64,000 bases of DNA from Streptomyces flavofungini. GTDB taxonomy: Bacteria > Actinomycetota > Actinomycetes > Streptomycetales > Streptomycetaceae. Made by a program: the position numbers and the translations under genes. The notes under the pieces are model-generated. The model saw only the letters and a program-made list of their open reading frames with translations. It was not told the DNA's origin and did no database searches. Positions 1 through 7,254 of this stretch are shown here, one piece after another. The DNA is taken from positions 124,001 to 188,000 of the forward strand of contig NZ_BMVR01000014.1 of the NCBI RefSeq assembly GCF_014650815.1. Direction: 5' to 3'. Every line of letters starts with the position of its first letter. Within the stretch, counting starts at the first letter, position 1.

Positions 1-899
1 CACGCCGGAGTCTCCGCGTTCGTCTCCGCGCCGAAGGCCTCGTGCGCCTGACCGAGGGCCCGCATCGCTGCCTGTGCGTGCTGGGGCGTACCGATGCGGG
101 TGTGCGCCCACGCCACGCGATCGCAGAACAAAGCACGTGCCGCTGGCGGCGCCGCATCCCCGGCCTCGTGCAGCGCAGCCTCAGCCAGGCCCAGACCGTC
201 CTGCTCTCGCCCATTGTTCGACCATTGGTAGGCCAGCGAACCGGCGAGGTTGCCGACAAGGGGCATGTCGCCAGCCTGCCGTGCCGTGTCCAGGCCGATT
301 CGATAGGCTCGCTCGGCGTCGCCCAGGCGACCGGCGTCAGCTGCGATCCACCCCGCGATCTGCCCTAGCTCACCGATCTGCACGAGGAGCCCGCGACCGG
401 TGTCCTCGGTGAACGACGACTCCCGGTACAAGGCCAACGCGGATCCAAGTTCACGGAAGGCCGGGTTGATCAAGTCACCCCCGGCAAGAACGTCGTCGGC
501 GAGCCGCAGCGCGTGCACCCGGCTGGCCAGTCCAGCGACTTCCTCGGCGCCGATCCTCCGTCCGGTCACATCGGTCGGCCGCAGCGGATCGCCCTCCGGC
601 AGCAGAGCGGACAGAGACGCTGAGGGCCCGGGGAGGCTCGCCCACACATCACCACGCGCGTAAGCCGCAGCCCGTTCCATCTCTCGCACCGGCACGCCGA
701 GCAACTGCGCGAGCCAGGGCAACCACACGTCGGGAACGCGCTTGCCCCGCTCCCACCGGGATACCTCGGTACGGGTGACGGACTGCGTGCCGGACACGTC
801 GCACAGCAGCGCGGCCAGCTGACGCTGAGACTTCCCCGCGGCCCGTCGCAGCCCAGCCAGGTACACGCCCAGATGCCGTCTACGCTCGTCTGAATCCAC
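1..899 (-). CDS. XRE-family helix-turn-helix regulator with C-terminal repeat domain (partial, 3' end outside window)
   Basis: The reverse strand is open from a GTG at 899 to the window edge, so the C-terminus is missing. About 299 residues are visible. Residues 1-75 form a Cro/C1-type HTH (SQRQLAALL...TEVSRWERGKRVP). The rest is an alanine-rich helical region with TPR-like pairs (LGDAERAYRIGLDTARQAGD), as in Streptomyces regulators with a C-terminal sensor or TPR domain. The start is supported by GGAAGGGGGG about 10 nt upstream. The gene is divergent from 1050-1741, and three TGTGGC repeats lie in the gap. A transcriptional regulator is certain as a class; its ligand and targets are unknown. 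Regulation of the divergent pair is inferred. Confidence 0.85.
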   Translation of the reverse strand, partial: MDSDERRRHLGVYLAGLRRAAGKSQRQLAALLCDVSGTQSVTRTEVSRWERGKRVPDVWLPWLAQLLGVPVREMERAAAYARGDVWASLPGPSASLSALLPEGDPLRPTDVTGRRIGAEEVAGLASRVHALRLADDVLAGGDLINPAFRELGSALALYRESSFTEDTGRGLLVQIGELGQIAGWIAADAGRLGDAERAYRIGLDTARQAGDMPLVGNLAGSLAYQWSNNGREQDGLGLAEAALHEAGDAAPPAARALFCDRVAWAHTRIGTPQHAQAAMRALGQAHEAFGAETNAETPA

Positions 900-900
900 C

Positions 901-959
901 TGTGGCCCCCCTTCCGCCGACAGTGTGGCCCCCTCCTGGCCCCTCGTGTGGCTCCTTCC
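901..959. promoter_or_regulatory. Three direct repeats spaced 23 bp apart (candidate operator)
   Basis: Copies of TGTGGC(C/T)CC begin at 901, 924 and 947, exactly 23 nt apart. They fill the start of the gap between the divergent XRE regulator (start 899) and the 1050 gene. The first copy adjoins the regulator's GTG and SD region. Regular phasing of about two helical turns suggests an array bound by the neighbouring HTH protein. That is inference; the repeats themselves are seen directly. Confidence 0.5.
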
Positions 960-1049
960 CTACCGCATCACCCGCGATTGCATGAAAGGCGAGAGGACCC
1001 CGGCGACCGCGCGAACGCCCCGGGGCGAGGCCGACTACGAGGAGTCGAC

Positions 1050-1565
1050 ATGGGTGAGGCTACGGCGCCCGAGCCAGGCCGGAAATGCAGCGCACTGGAG
1101 CACGCCCCGGACCGCGGAGCCATCGCCCGCTGGCTCGCGCAGGCTCACCCCGTCCCCCGCCAGGCCGAGGCCGAGTGGGCCAACCACGGCGTCGCGCTCC
1201 TCCCGCTGGGCGCCCGCTTCGACGCGATCCGCGTACCGGCGAGGCGCGTCCATGCCGCCGTCGGCAGCGACGAGCCCGACACAGTGGGCGCGGCACTGCG
1301 CGATTGGCTGCACGGCCCTGTCGTCCGCGACGTCCGGACCGGCAGCGGCCTCTACTACGTCCTCATCGCCCCCGACGCGACATGGGACGGACCGGAGAAC
1401 CGCCTGGGCCAAGGCATCCACCTGGCGGTCCCCCGACCCGGCCGACAAGTCTCGCCAGTCACCTACTGGGCCGTCGAACCACAACGCCGCGGAAGCCTCT
1501 GCGACCCCGCCCACCTGACCGCACTGCTCTCCACCGCCGAAACACTGAAGGCCACCGAGTCATGA
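1050..1565 (+). CDS. Hypothetical protein next to XRE regulator
   Basis: This is a 171-residue protein. I chose ATG 1050 over the GTG at 948 because GAGGAG lies 5 nt upstream and the 948 extension reads as arginine-rich non-gene sequence. Visible parts are a helical N-terminus (ARWLAQAHPVPRQAEAEW), a core GVALLPLGARFDAIRVPAR, and GSGLYYVLIAPDATWD. The pattern recalls short Streptomyces proteins distantly related to primase/polymerase N-terminal domains. I see no catalytic triad and claim no activity. It overlaps the next gene by ATGA, so the two are probably translationally coupled. Divergence from an XRE regulator suggests the pair is its target. Confidence 0.75.
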   Translation: MGEATAPEPGRKCSALEHAPDRGAIARWLAQAHPVPRQAEAEWANHGVALLPLGARFDAIRVPARRVHAAVGSDEPDTVGAALRDWLHGPVVRDVRTGSGLYYVLIAPDATWDGPENRLGQGIHLAVPRPGRQVSPVTYWAVEPQRRGSLCDPAHLTALLSTAETLKATES

Positions 1566-1741
1566 CCACCACCGACCACGCCACCTCACGCGCGGACGAG
1601 CTGTACCGCATCCACCTCCGCCACCTCGACGCCTGCCCGGCGTGCGGCAGGGGCGACGGGTGCGGCCAGGGCGCCCGTCTGCGCCGTGCGGTGCGCGCGG
1701 CCCGCCTCGCCGCCGACCGGAGGACCCCGCCGTGGAGGTGA
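1562..1741 (+). CDS. Small CxxC protein, coupled to upstream gene
   Basis: This is a 59-residue basic protein whose ATG at 1562 overlaps the preceding stop (ATGA). The middle reads LRHLDACPACGRGDGCGQGARLRRAVRAARLAA. It therefore has a CPAC pair plus another cysteine in GCG, which could bind zinc, followed by an Arg/Ala helix. Small proteins of this kind often follow XRE-linked hypotheticals in Streptomyces. The function is unknown; the gene call rests on coupling and on codon usage consistent with its neighbour. Confidence 0.65.
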   Translation: MTTTDHATSRADELYRIHLRHLDACPACGRGDGCGQGARLRRAVRAARLAADRRTPPWR

Positions 1742-1919
1742 CCGAGGCCGTGCGTGCCTTCCTCGTGCCCACCGCGAGCGCCCTCACCAGCGAGCAGCGC
1801 TCGGGGAACGTGTTCAGGGTCCAGGGCTGGCGGGTCCGGGGCTGGCGGGTCCAGCGGACGGGGCCGGGCGCCGGCCCAGCGCGTCGTAGATCGACACCGG
1901 ACGCTACCCAGCCACCCCG

Positions 1920-2291
1920 CTACCCCGCACTGGGTGGCGGCAGCCTCCGCGTGACCCGGTCGAACAGCTCCGTCAGCGGCTCGCCGATCTCCCGGCCGAA
2001 CTCGGTGAGGCCGTACGTGACCTGAGGTGGCGTCGTCGGTTCGACCTCCCGCCAGACCAGGTCGTCCTTGACCAGTGCGCGCAGGGTCTGGGCCAGCATC
2101 TTCTCGCTGATGCCCTGGATGCTCTCGCGCAGCTCGTAGAAGCGGAGGTTCTTGCTCCGCAAAGAGATCAGCACCCAGACGCCCCACCTGCTGGTCACGT
2201 GGTCGACCACGCTCCGGGCCGGGCAGTCGGTGTGAAACACCTCATACCGCCGGTCCGGCTCGGTCGGTGTGAGCTGTGCGCCTTCCGTCAT
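1920..2291 (-). CDS. HxlR-family winged-helix transcriptional regulator
   Basis: This 123-residue protein has typical HxlR length and layout. Cys23 lies in TDCPARSVVDHVTSRWG, followed by the winged helix (LRFYELRESIQGISEKMLAQTLRALVKDDLV). A wing then reads EPTTPPQVTYGLTEFGREI. HxlR proteins bind inverted repeats next to divergent redox or aldehyde genes, and some sense electrophiles through the N-terminal cysteine. The NAD(P)-binding gene at 2403 is divergent, 111 nt away, so it is the likely target. The ATG at 2291 has no competing upstream start. Confidence 0.92.
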   Translation of the reverse strand: MTEGAQLTPTEPDRRYEVFHTDCPARSVVDHVTSRWGVWVLISLRSKNLRFYELRESIQGISEKMLAQTLRALVKDDLVWREVEPTTPPQVTYGLTEFGREIGEPLTELFDRVTRRLPPPSAG

Positions 2292-2402
2292 GTGAGGAGC
2301 TTACGTCGAGGTACGTCCTTACCAATAGTTAGCCCAACTCCTAGCTTCAGGAGCGCAGAAGAGATCGAACGACGACGTTGAGCATGGAGCTAGGAGCTGT
2401 TC
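2292..2402. promoter_or_regulatory. Divergent promoter region of HxlR / NmrA pair
   Basis: This 111-bp gap holds a TACGTC-type repeat near 2304-2320 (TTACGTCGAGGTACGTC), an A/T-rich patch CCAATAGTTAGCC, and a CTCCTAGCTTCAGGAG hairpin near 2338-2353. AGGAG lies 6-7 nt before the ATG at 2403. The repeats are plausible HxlR operators; the assignment is inferred from position. Confidence 0.4.
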
Positions 2403-3242
2403 ATGATTGTGGTTACTGGGGCTACCGGGAACATCGGCCGGCCGTTGACGCGGGCGCTCGCCGAGGCGGGCGAGCAGGTGACGGCGTTGTCGCGGCACGC
2501 GGCAGCCGTGCCGGACGGTGTCCGCCACGTGACGGCCGACCTGGCCGAACCGGCCAGCCTGGAGCCCGCGTTGGCCGGGGCCAAGGCCCTGTTCCTGCTG
2601 CTGTCGGGCGACTTGCACGCCGCCGGGGCCACCCCGGCCGACGTCATACGCCAGGCCGTGGACAGCGGGGTCCGCCGGATCGTCCTGCTCTCCTCGCTGG
2701 GCGTGGCGACCAGGCCCTTCGGCCCGACGCGGATCGCGCTGCGCGCGGTGGAGGACGTACTGCGGGAGTCCGGCGCGGACTGGGCCATCGTGCGGCCGGG
2801 CGGCTTCGCGTCCAACGCGCTGTGGTGGGCCGAGTCCGTCCGCACGCAGCGGGTCGTGGCCGCGCCGTTCGGCGACGTCGGAGTGCCGATCATCGACCCT
2901 GCGGACATCGCCGAGGTCTCGGCGGCCTGCCTGCTGGACGACCGGCACAACGGCGGTGTGTACGAACTGACAGGACCGGAGGTCATCACGCCGCGCGGGC
3001 AGACGGAGGCCATCGCTGCCGCGCTGGGCTCGCCGGTGCGGTTCCACGAGCTCACCCGCGACGAGGCCAAGGCGGGCATGGCCCGGAGCATGCCGGCGGA
3101 ACTCGCCGAGGACACCCTGGCCATACTCGGCTCCCCGAACCCGGCCGAGCTGCGCGTCAGCCCGGACGTGCAGCAGGTCCTGGGCCGCGCCCCGCGCCCC
3201 TTCGCCGACTGGGCTGCCCGTAACGTCGCCGCGTTCCGCTAG
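2403..3242 (+). CDS. NmrA-like NAD(P)-binding oxidoreductase (atypical SDR)
   Basis: This 279-residue protein has a Rossmann fold with the dinucleotide motif TGATGNIG at residues 5-12. The acidic ADLAEP follows strand 3, and RRIVLLSSLG is the SDR serine region. The usual YxxxK is absent; the sequence continues WAIVRPGGFASNALWW, as in NmrA/QOR2-like quinone reductases and redox sensors. The C-terminal part (GVYELTGPEVITPRGQTEAIAAALG) matches the substrate lobe of that family. The length is normal. It is divergent from an HxlR regulator, a common pairing for electrophile- or quinone-responsive reductases. The substrate is unknown. Confidence 0.9.
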   Translation: MIVVTGATGNIGRPLTRALAEAGEQVTALSRHAAAVPDGVRHVTADLAEPASLEPALAGAKALFLLLSGDLHAAGATPADVIRQAVDSGVRRIVLLSSLGVATRPFGPTRIALRAVEDVLRESGADWAIVRPGGFASNALWWAESVRTQRVVAAPFGDVGVPIIDPADIAEVSAACLLDDRHNGGVYELTGPEVITPRGQTEAIAAALGSPVRFHELTRDEAKAGMARSMPAELAEDTLAILGSPNPAELRVSPDVQQVLGRAPRPFADWAARNVAAFR

Positions 3243-3249
3243 GACGCGT

Positions 3250-3296
3250 GCACGGGCGGGGTCCCCGACGGCTGCCCCGCCCGTGCCGACGGCCCC
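3250..3296. terminator. Bidirectional hairpin terminator between convergent genes
   Basis: GCACGGGCGGGG (3250-3261) pairs perfectly with CCCCGCCCGTGC (3285-3296) across a 23-nt loop. It lies between the ends of the NmrA-like gene (3242) and the convergent SRPBCC gene (3328), where a shared terminator is expected. There is no clear U-tract, as is usual in Streptomyces. Confidence 0.6.
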
Positions 3297-3327
3297 CTCA
3301 GCTCCGGGCGTTCGTACGCATCGGCAC

Positions 3328-3783
3328 TCACCCGGCAGCCGAGGCCCGAGGACGGGCCAGCGCGCTGTGGGCGGCGTCGAGGATGTTGCCGAAGGTGCGG
3401 GTGATGATCGGGCGTGCCACGCGGCGGGTGAGGAAGCCGCCGATCAGCGGGACGGGGATCTCCGCGCGGGTCGTCCAGCGGACCAGCGTCCCGCCCTCGA
3501 CCTCCTCGAAGGTCATGCGGCCGAGTTCGTGCCGGGACGGCGGGAAGCTGCGGTCGACGACGTACTCGGTGGCGTAGGGCGGGTCGTACTGGGTGATGCG
3601 CTCGCTGAACCAGCCGATCAGCCACAGGTGGTTGCGCACCGCGCCGACGCCGTACGGCGCCGACTCGCCCGGCCGGGCCAGGCGGCAGCGCACCACCAGG
3701 GGTGAGCGCGTGTAGTTGGTGGTCGTCGTGAGCCAGTCGAAGACGGTCTCGATCGGTGCGGCGACGACGCGTTCGACGATCAT
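3328..3783 (-). CDS. SRPBCC-family protein, co-transcribed with ECF41 sigma factor
   Basis: This 151-residue START/Bet v1-like protein opens with the classic strand IVERVVAAPIETVFDWLT. It then has the beta-sheet segment GAVRNHLWLIGWFSERITQYDPP and a long C-terminal helix. The family binds hydrophobic ligands or polyketide-like substrates; no specific activity is visible. ATG 3783 overlaps the sigma factor stop (ATGA), so coupling is strong; a GTG at 3792 is an alternative. ECF41 genes usually neighbour a carboxymuconolactone decarboxylase, oxidoreductase or epimerase gene. Here an SRPBCC gene takes that place and is probably the effector of the sigma factor. Confidence 0.85.
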   Translation of the reverse strand: MIVERVVAAPIETVFDWLTTTTNYTRSPLVVRCRLARPGESAPYGVGAVRNHLWLIGWFSERITQYDPPYATEYVVDRSFPPSRHELGRMTFEEVEGGTLVRWTTRAEIPVPLIGGFLTRRVARPIITRTFGNILDAAHSALARPRASAAG

Positions 3784-4676
3784 GGTTTCCACGGCTGGTT
3801 GCCTCCTCTGTCGAGCGGGAGCACCGTCTCTGCGCGGTGCAGCTTGTCCGGATTGCGCATGCCGTAGAGGCCGGTGATCCGCCCCTCGCGGATCTCGAAG
3901 GCGACCAGCCAGTCGAGTTCACCGTCGGTGACGAAGCGCGCGGCGGGCATGCCGTTGTACGTGGCGTACTCGACCTGGGTCGCCGAGGTGATGCTGCGGA
4001 TGACGCCGAGGACGAACCGGGCGACCTCGGTGCGGCCGACGATCGGGCGGCGGGCGGCGACGACCTTGCCGCCGCCGTCCGAGATCTGTACGACGTCGGG
4101 CGCCAACAGGTCCATCAGGGCCTGCACTTCACCGCTCGACGCCGCGAACAGGAACCGCTGGACGATCTCGCGGCCCGCGTCGGAGTCGGGCTCGAAGCGG
4201 CGGCGGCGCGCGTGCACGTGGCGGCGGGCCCGGTGGGCGATCTGCCGGACGGTGACCTCGGTCTTGCCGATCGAGGCGGCGACCTCGCCGTGCGTGTAGC
4301 CGAACACGTCGTGCAGCACGAACACCGCGCGCTCGGTCGGGTTCAGGGTCTCCAGGACGAGCATCATGGCCATCGACACCGACTCGGCGAGGATCACGTC
4401 GTCGCTCACCCCGGGCCCGGTCCGGATCGGCTCGGGCAGCCACGTGCCCACGTACTCCTCGCGCCGCGCCTTGGCCGCGCGCAGGTGGTTGAGCGACTGC
4501 CGGGTCACGACGCGGACGAGGTAGGCGCGCGGGTGCTCGACCGTGGCCGGATCGACCGCGCTCCACCGCAGATAGCTCTCCTGCAGCACGTCCTCGGCGT
4601 CGGTGGCGCTGCCCAGCATCTCGTAGGCGATGGTGAACAGCAGCGCCCGGTGCTCGGTGAAGGCGTCCTCAGCCAT
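3780..4676 (-). CDS. ECF41-group RNA polymerase sigma factor with fused SnoaL-like C-terminal domain
   Basis: This protein has 298 residues. Sigma2 spans about 6-70 and sigma4 about 105-160 (HGEVAASIGKTEVTVRQIAHRARR). A SnoaL-like domain runs from about 168 to the end. All three ECF41 signatures are present: WLPEP at 79-83 in the inter-domain linker, DGGGK at 200-204, and NPDKL at 275-279. In this group the C-terminal domain modulates activity and no anti-sigma gene is needed; none is present here. A matching ECF41 promoter lies 74 nt upstream, implying autoregulation. The stop overlaps the SRPBCC start. The inducing signal is unknown. Confidence 0.95.
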   Translation of the reverse strand: MAEDAFTEHRALLFTIAYEMLGSATDAEDVLQESYLRWSAVDPATVEHPRAYLVRVVTRQSLNHLRAAKARREEYVGTWLPEPIRTGPGVSDDVILAESVSMAMMLVLETLNPTERAVFVLHDVFGYTHGEVAASIGKTEVTVRQIAHRARRHVHARRRRFEPDSDAGREIVQRFLFAASSGEVQALMDLLAPDVVQISDGGGKVVAARRPIVGRTEVARFVLGVIRSITSATQVEYATYNGMPAARFVTDGELDWLVAFEIREGRITGLYGMRNPDKLHRAETVLPLDRGGNQPWKP

Positions 4677-4749
4677 GGTCCACCCCCACCACGCCTACGC
4701 GTCGGCACTTGCGCATCACACCCTGCTCCTCTCGTCGGCCGCCCATCGA

Positions 4750-4776
4750 GACACCCCGCACCGGGAAACCGTGACA
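4750..4776 (-). promoter_or_regulatory. Candidate ECF41-dependent autoregulatory promoter
   Basis: On the reverse strand TGTCACG (4776-4770) is followed after exactly 16 nt by TGTC (4753-4750). The published ECF41 consensus, as I recall it, is TGTCACA-N16-CGTC, so each element differs at one position. Transcription would begin near 4742, about 65 nt before the sigma factor ATG. Matching sequence and spacing ahead of an ECF41 gene make chance unlikely. Confidence 0.7.
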
Positions 4777-5186
4777 GTTCTCCGGTGTGATCCGCTTCAC
4801 AGCCAGGTGGGCCTGGGTCGCCCCGTCCGCGTCGGCGGTTCCGTGCGGGCGGGACACCGCTGCTGCGCGCGGCACACAGCGCTCAGTACTCCCACCCGCA
4901 ACACCCTTCACACCGGCCGTGAGGCAGGTGCGGCCAGTGGCGACAAATCGCCCAAGAGAGGGTGCGATTTCAACGAGTCGCTGCGTTGAGACGGCGGACG
5001 GGGGCATAAGGATGGCGGCGCGGTGTGGACGTTCTCCGGCCGCGGCAGCGGTGCCGGGCGTGCCCCGACCGGGCAGAGCGTCGTCCCGTGGTGACGCGGG
5101 GTGGCGTACAGCGGCCGCGGGCTGGTCGGCACCACCGCAGAACGGACCGTGCCCTGCCCGTCTCGCACCCCGCACTGGAGACGTTG
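4777..5186. other. 410-bp non-coding stretch with inverted repeat
   Basis: I see no gene in this stretch between the sigma factor promoter and the 5187 gene. It contains the inverted repeat AAATCGC (4945-4951) / GCGATTT (4964-4970) with a 12-nt centre, in an otherwise locally A-rich segment. It could be an operator or leader hairpin for the downstream gene. The longer reading frames crossing here are shadow frames. Confidence 0.4.
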
Positions 5187-5537
5187 ATGACCGACCACCG
5201 CGCCTTGACTGCGGGTGCCGCGCTCTTCACCGTGAGCGCCGTGTACGCCGCCCAGTCCCACGCCTGGCTGCCCGCCATCGGCCTCGTCCACGGCGCCGGG
5301 CTGCTGGCCGCGCGCGCCCGGCGCGAGCGCGCCGCCCAGCGCTGCGCCCGGGCCTTGGCGCAGCGCGCCGAACTCGCCGCCCGCCCCAGCCCCGAGCCCC
5401 CCTTCGCGCCGTCCCTGCTCAAGGAGGTGGGCCGCGCCTGGACCGAGCTGAACGCGGCCTGCTGCCTGCACGCGTGGCTGTCGCGGGGCACCGAGCACGA
5501 CCCCGCCCACTGCCACCGGGAAGCCCCGGCCACCTGA
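5187..5537 (+). CDS. Small hypothetical membrane-associated protein
   Basis: This is a 116-residue protein starting at ATG 5187 with CTGGAG 6 nt upstream. Residues 5-45 are hydrophobic (AGAALFTVSAVYAAQSHAWLPAIGLVHGAGLLAA) and could form a membrane hairpin. A basic Arg/Ala helix follows, then a C-terminal segment with clustered Cys and His (NAACCLHAWLSRG...DPAHCH). I do not recognise the family. It stands alone between the sigma factor region and a convergent hydrolase gene. The Cys/His cluster could bind metal, which is speculation. Confidence 0.6.
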   Translation: MTDHRALTAGAALFTVSAVYAAQSHAWLPAIGLVHGAGLLAARARRERAAQRCARALAQRAELAARPSPEPPFAPSLLKEVGRAWTELNAACCLHAWLSRGTEHDPAHCHREAPAT

Positions 5538-5591
5538 GTCGGCCGTTCGCCTCACCCCCAGGTCCAGGTCCAGGTCGGCGAGCCGCACGTC

Positions 5592-6440
5592 TCACCCCAG
5601 GAACGCCGACGCCGTTGCCACGAAGCGGTCCGCGTCGTCCAGCCAGGGGAAGTGCGACGCACCCGGCTGTACGACGTACGTGGCATCGGGGAACAGGCTG
5701 GCGAATACCGCCGTCGGCGCGGGCGGACTGTTCAGGTCGAATTCTCCGGCGAGGAGGAGGACGGGCGCCGGGAACGCGGCGAGCGCCTTGCGCGTGGTTT
5801 CCGGGGTGAAGACGCCCTCGGAGCCGAAGAGCGCGACGGCCTCGTCGTTGCGCGGGCGGCTGTCCGCGTGGTGCTTGGCGGCCGCCTCGTCCCATCGGCC
5901 GTAGAAGAAGGGGGTGAGGGCGTCGCTGTCGGCGTCCGCGCCCCGGGTGAGCGCCTCCAGGGCGGCGTACGCGGCCGGGAACCACGGCTCGTCCTTCCGG
6001 GCCTGCGCCAGCGCACGGCGCTCCTCCCCCGTGACCGCGATGCCGACGGCCCGGGAGCCGGGGGTGATCAGGACGAGCTTGCTGACGCGGGCGGGATGGC
6101 GGGCCGCGTACTGCGTCACGACGTTCGCACCGGCGGAGTGGCCCAGGAGGTCGATCGCAGGCAGGGCGAGGTGCGCTCGGAGCGCCTCGATGTCGTCGGT
6201 GAGCCGGTCGCAGCGGTACGTGGACGTGTCCTCGGGGGCGTCGGACCCGCCGGTGCCGCGCAGGTCCAGGAGGATCAGTCTGCGGTGCGCGGACAGGCCG
6301 CCGAGGTCACCGAGATAGCTGGCGTCCGCCGGGCCGCCGGGGACACAGACGAGCGGGGCGCCGGTTCCGGTCTCGCGGTAGGCGAGCCTGGTTCCGTCAG
6401 GTGCGGAGAAGGTGGGCATGGCCTGGATACTGCCAGCCAT
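5592..6440 (-). CDS. Alpha/beta-fold hydrolase (proline iminopeptidase-like)
   Basis: This 282-residue protein has the alpha/beta hydrolase core. The oxyanion region reads VCVPGGPADASYLG, LLDLRGTGGSD follows, and the nucleophile elbow is GHSAGA. The acid lies in LLLAGEFDLNSPP and the catalytic histidine in QPGASHFPW. I chose ATG 6440 rather than ATG 6419 because TATAAC lies 6 nt upstream, giving a leaderless start that mirrors the divergent regulator. The ATG is inside the left arm of a perfect palindrome, so repression would directly block initiation. The substrate is unknown. It is probably controlled by the divergent HTH gene at 6498. Confidence 0.88.
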   Translation of the reverse strand: MAGSIQAMPTFSAPDGTRLAYRETGTGAPLVCVPGGPADASYLGDLGGLSAHRRLILLDLRGTGGSDAPEDTSTYRCDRLTDDIEALRAHLALPAIDLLGHSAGANVVTQYAARHPARVSKLVLITPGSRAVGIAVTGEERRALAQARKDEPWFPAAYAALEALTRGADADSDALTPFFYGRWDEAAAKHHADSRPRNDEAVALFGSEGVFTPETTRKALAAFPAPVLLLAGEFDLNSPPAPTAVFASLFPDATYVVQPGASHFPWLDDADRFVATASAFLG

Positions 6441-6465
6441 AACCAGGTTATACAACCTGGTTATG
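6438..6465. promoter_or_regulatory. Perfect 12-bp-arm palindromic operator with mirrored leaderless promoters
   Basis: CATAACCAGGTT (6438-6449), spacer ATAC, then AACCTGGTTATG (6454-6465) is a perfect inverted repeat. It overlaps the hydrolase start and its TATAAC -10 element. Downstream at 6486-6497 the regulator has TATAACCGGGTT directly before its GTG, a near-copy of one arm. Both genes thus show TATAAC-CNGGTT-start codon, consistent with leaderless mRNAs. Binding by the 6498 regulator is inferred. Confidence 0.7.
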
Positions 6466-6497
6466 ACGGCGCGGCCGATTCGGTGTATAACCGGGTT

Positions 6498-7100
6498 GTG
6501 GCTGCTGAAGAGAGTGCGCGGCGGAGCCCCGAGTCCCTGACCGAGGAGCAGGCCGAGCGGATGCTCGCCTCCATGAACGAGGTCATCCGCGCGGGCGAGG
6601 AGATGCGCGGGCTCCGCGCCGAGATGATCAAGGTCTTCGTCCGGTTCGGCTGGACCCAGGACAGGATCGCCCGGCTCACCGAGATGAGTCAGCCCGCGGT
6701 GTCCAAGCAGGTCGCGAAGTACAGGCAGGAGGACGACGCGCCGCCCCCGCTGGACCTCGCCCTGGACCAGCACGACATCCCGTGGCTCGAAGGGCGCCTG
6801 TGGGGTCTGGCCGAGGAGATCGTCGAGACGACCGGGGGTGTTGCCCGCTGCGCCGGTTACGTCCACGCCATCGCCCGGGGCAAGAAGCGCTTCACGCCGC
6901 AGAACGTCGACGCGTTGCGGCGCCTCGTCGAGGAGGACCTGCGCACGGCCGGGCTGCCCGGCGGCCACCGGGACGCGTACGACAGGATCAGCCGCGGCCT
7001 CGACGTTCCCGTGCGCGCCGCGCCCACCACCGCACCGGCCTCCGTGCGCCGCGCCCTCGCGTGCCAGATCCAGCGCGACCACCTGCGCCACGCCCCCTGA
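6498..7100 (+). CDS. HTH DNA-binding regulator, divergent from hydrolase
   Basis: This 200-residue protein starts at GTG 6498, with TATAAC 6 nt upstream and so probably leaderless; an in-frame GTG at 6483 is less likely. Residues about 30-75 form a sigma4/resolvase-like HTH (MIKVFVRFGWTQDRIARLTEMSQPAVSKQVAKY). The C-terminal half is helical and polar (EEIVETTGGVARCAGYVHAIARGKKRFTPQNVDALRRLVEEDL) and may bind a ligand or dimerise. I do not recognise a named family. The shared palindrome with the divergent hydrolase suggests local autoregulation. Confidence 0.8.
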   Translation: MAAEESARRSPESLTEEQAERMLASMNEVIRAGEEMRGLRAEMIKVFVRFGWTQDRIARLTEMSQPAVSKQVAKYRQEDDAPPPLDLALDQHDIPWLEGRLWGLAEEIVETTGGVARCAGYVHAIARGKKRFTPQNVDALRRLVEEDLRTAGLPGGHRDAYDRISRGLDVPVRAAPTTAPASVRRALACQIQRDHLRHAP

Positions 7101-7254
7101 CGATCCGCGAGCAGGGCACCGCGTGTACAACTTGTGATGACACGTCAAGTGATCAACACACGCAGGCCACCTGGGCGTAACCGGCGCTGCCTTGGATTAC
7201 GGCGCCGGTGTCGCCCTCGCGGCCCGGTCCCCCACCCCCACAGGGAGAACCCTC

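Noticed and set aside
1732..2025. Possible small gene starting GTG 1732 after the CxxC gene
   Set aside because: It runs into the antisense of the HxlR gene, contains a GGCTGGCGGGTCC duplication and shows no recognisable domain.
7126..7160. Second full operator for the 6498 regulator
   Set aside because: Only one arm-like similarity (TACAACTTGTGATGAC) is visible and no perfect inverted repeat, so I mention it only as a related half-site.
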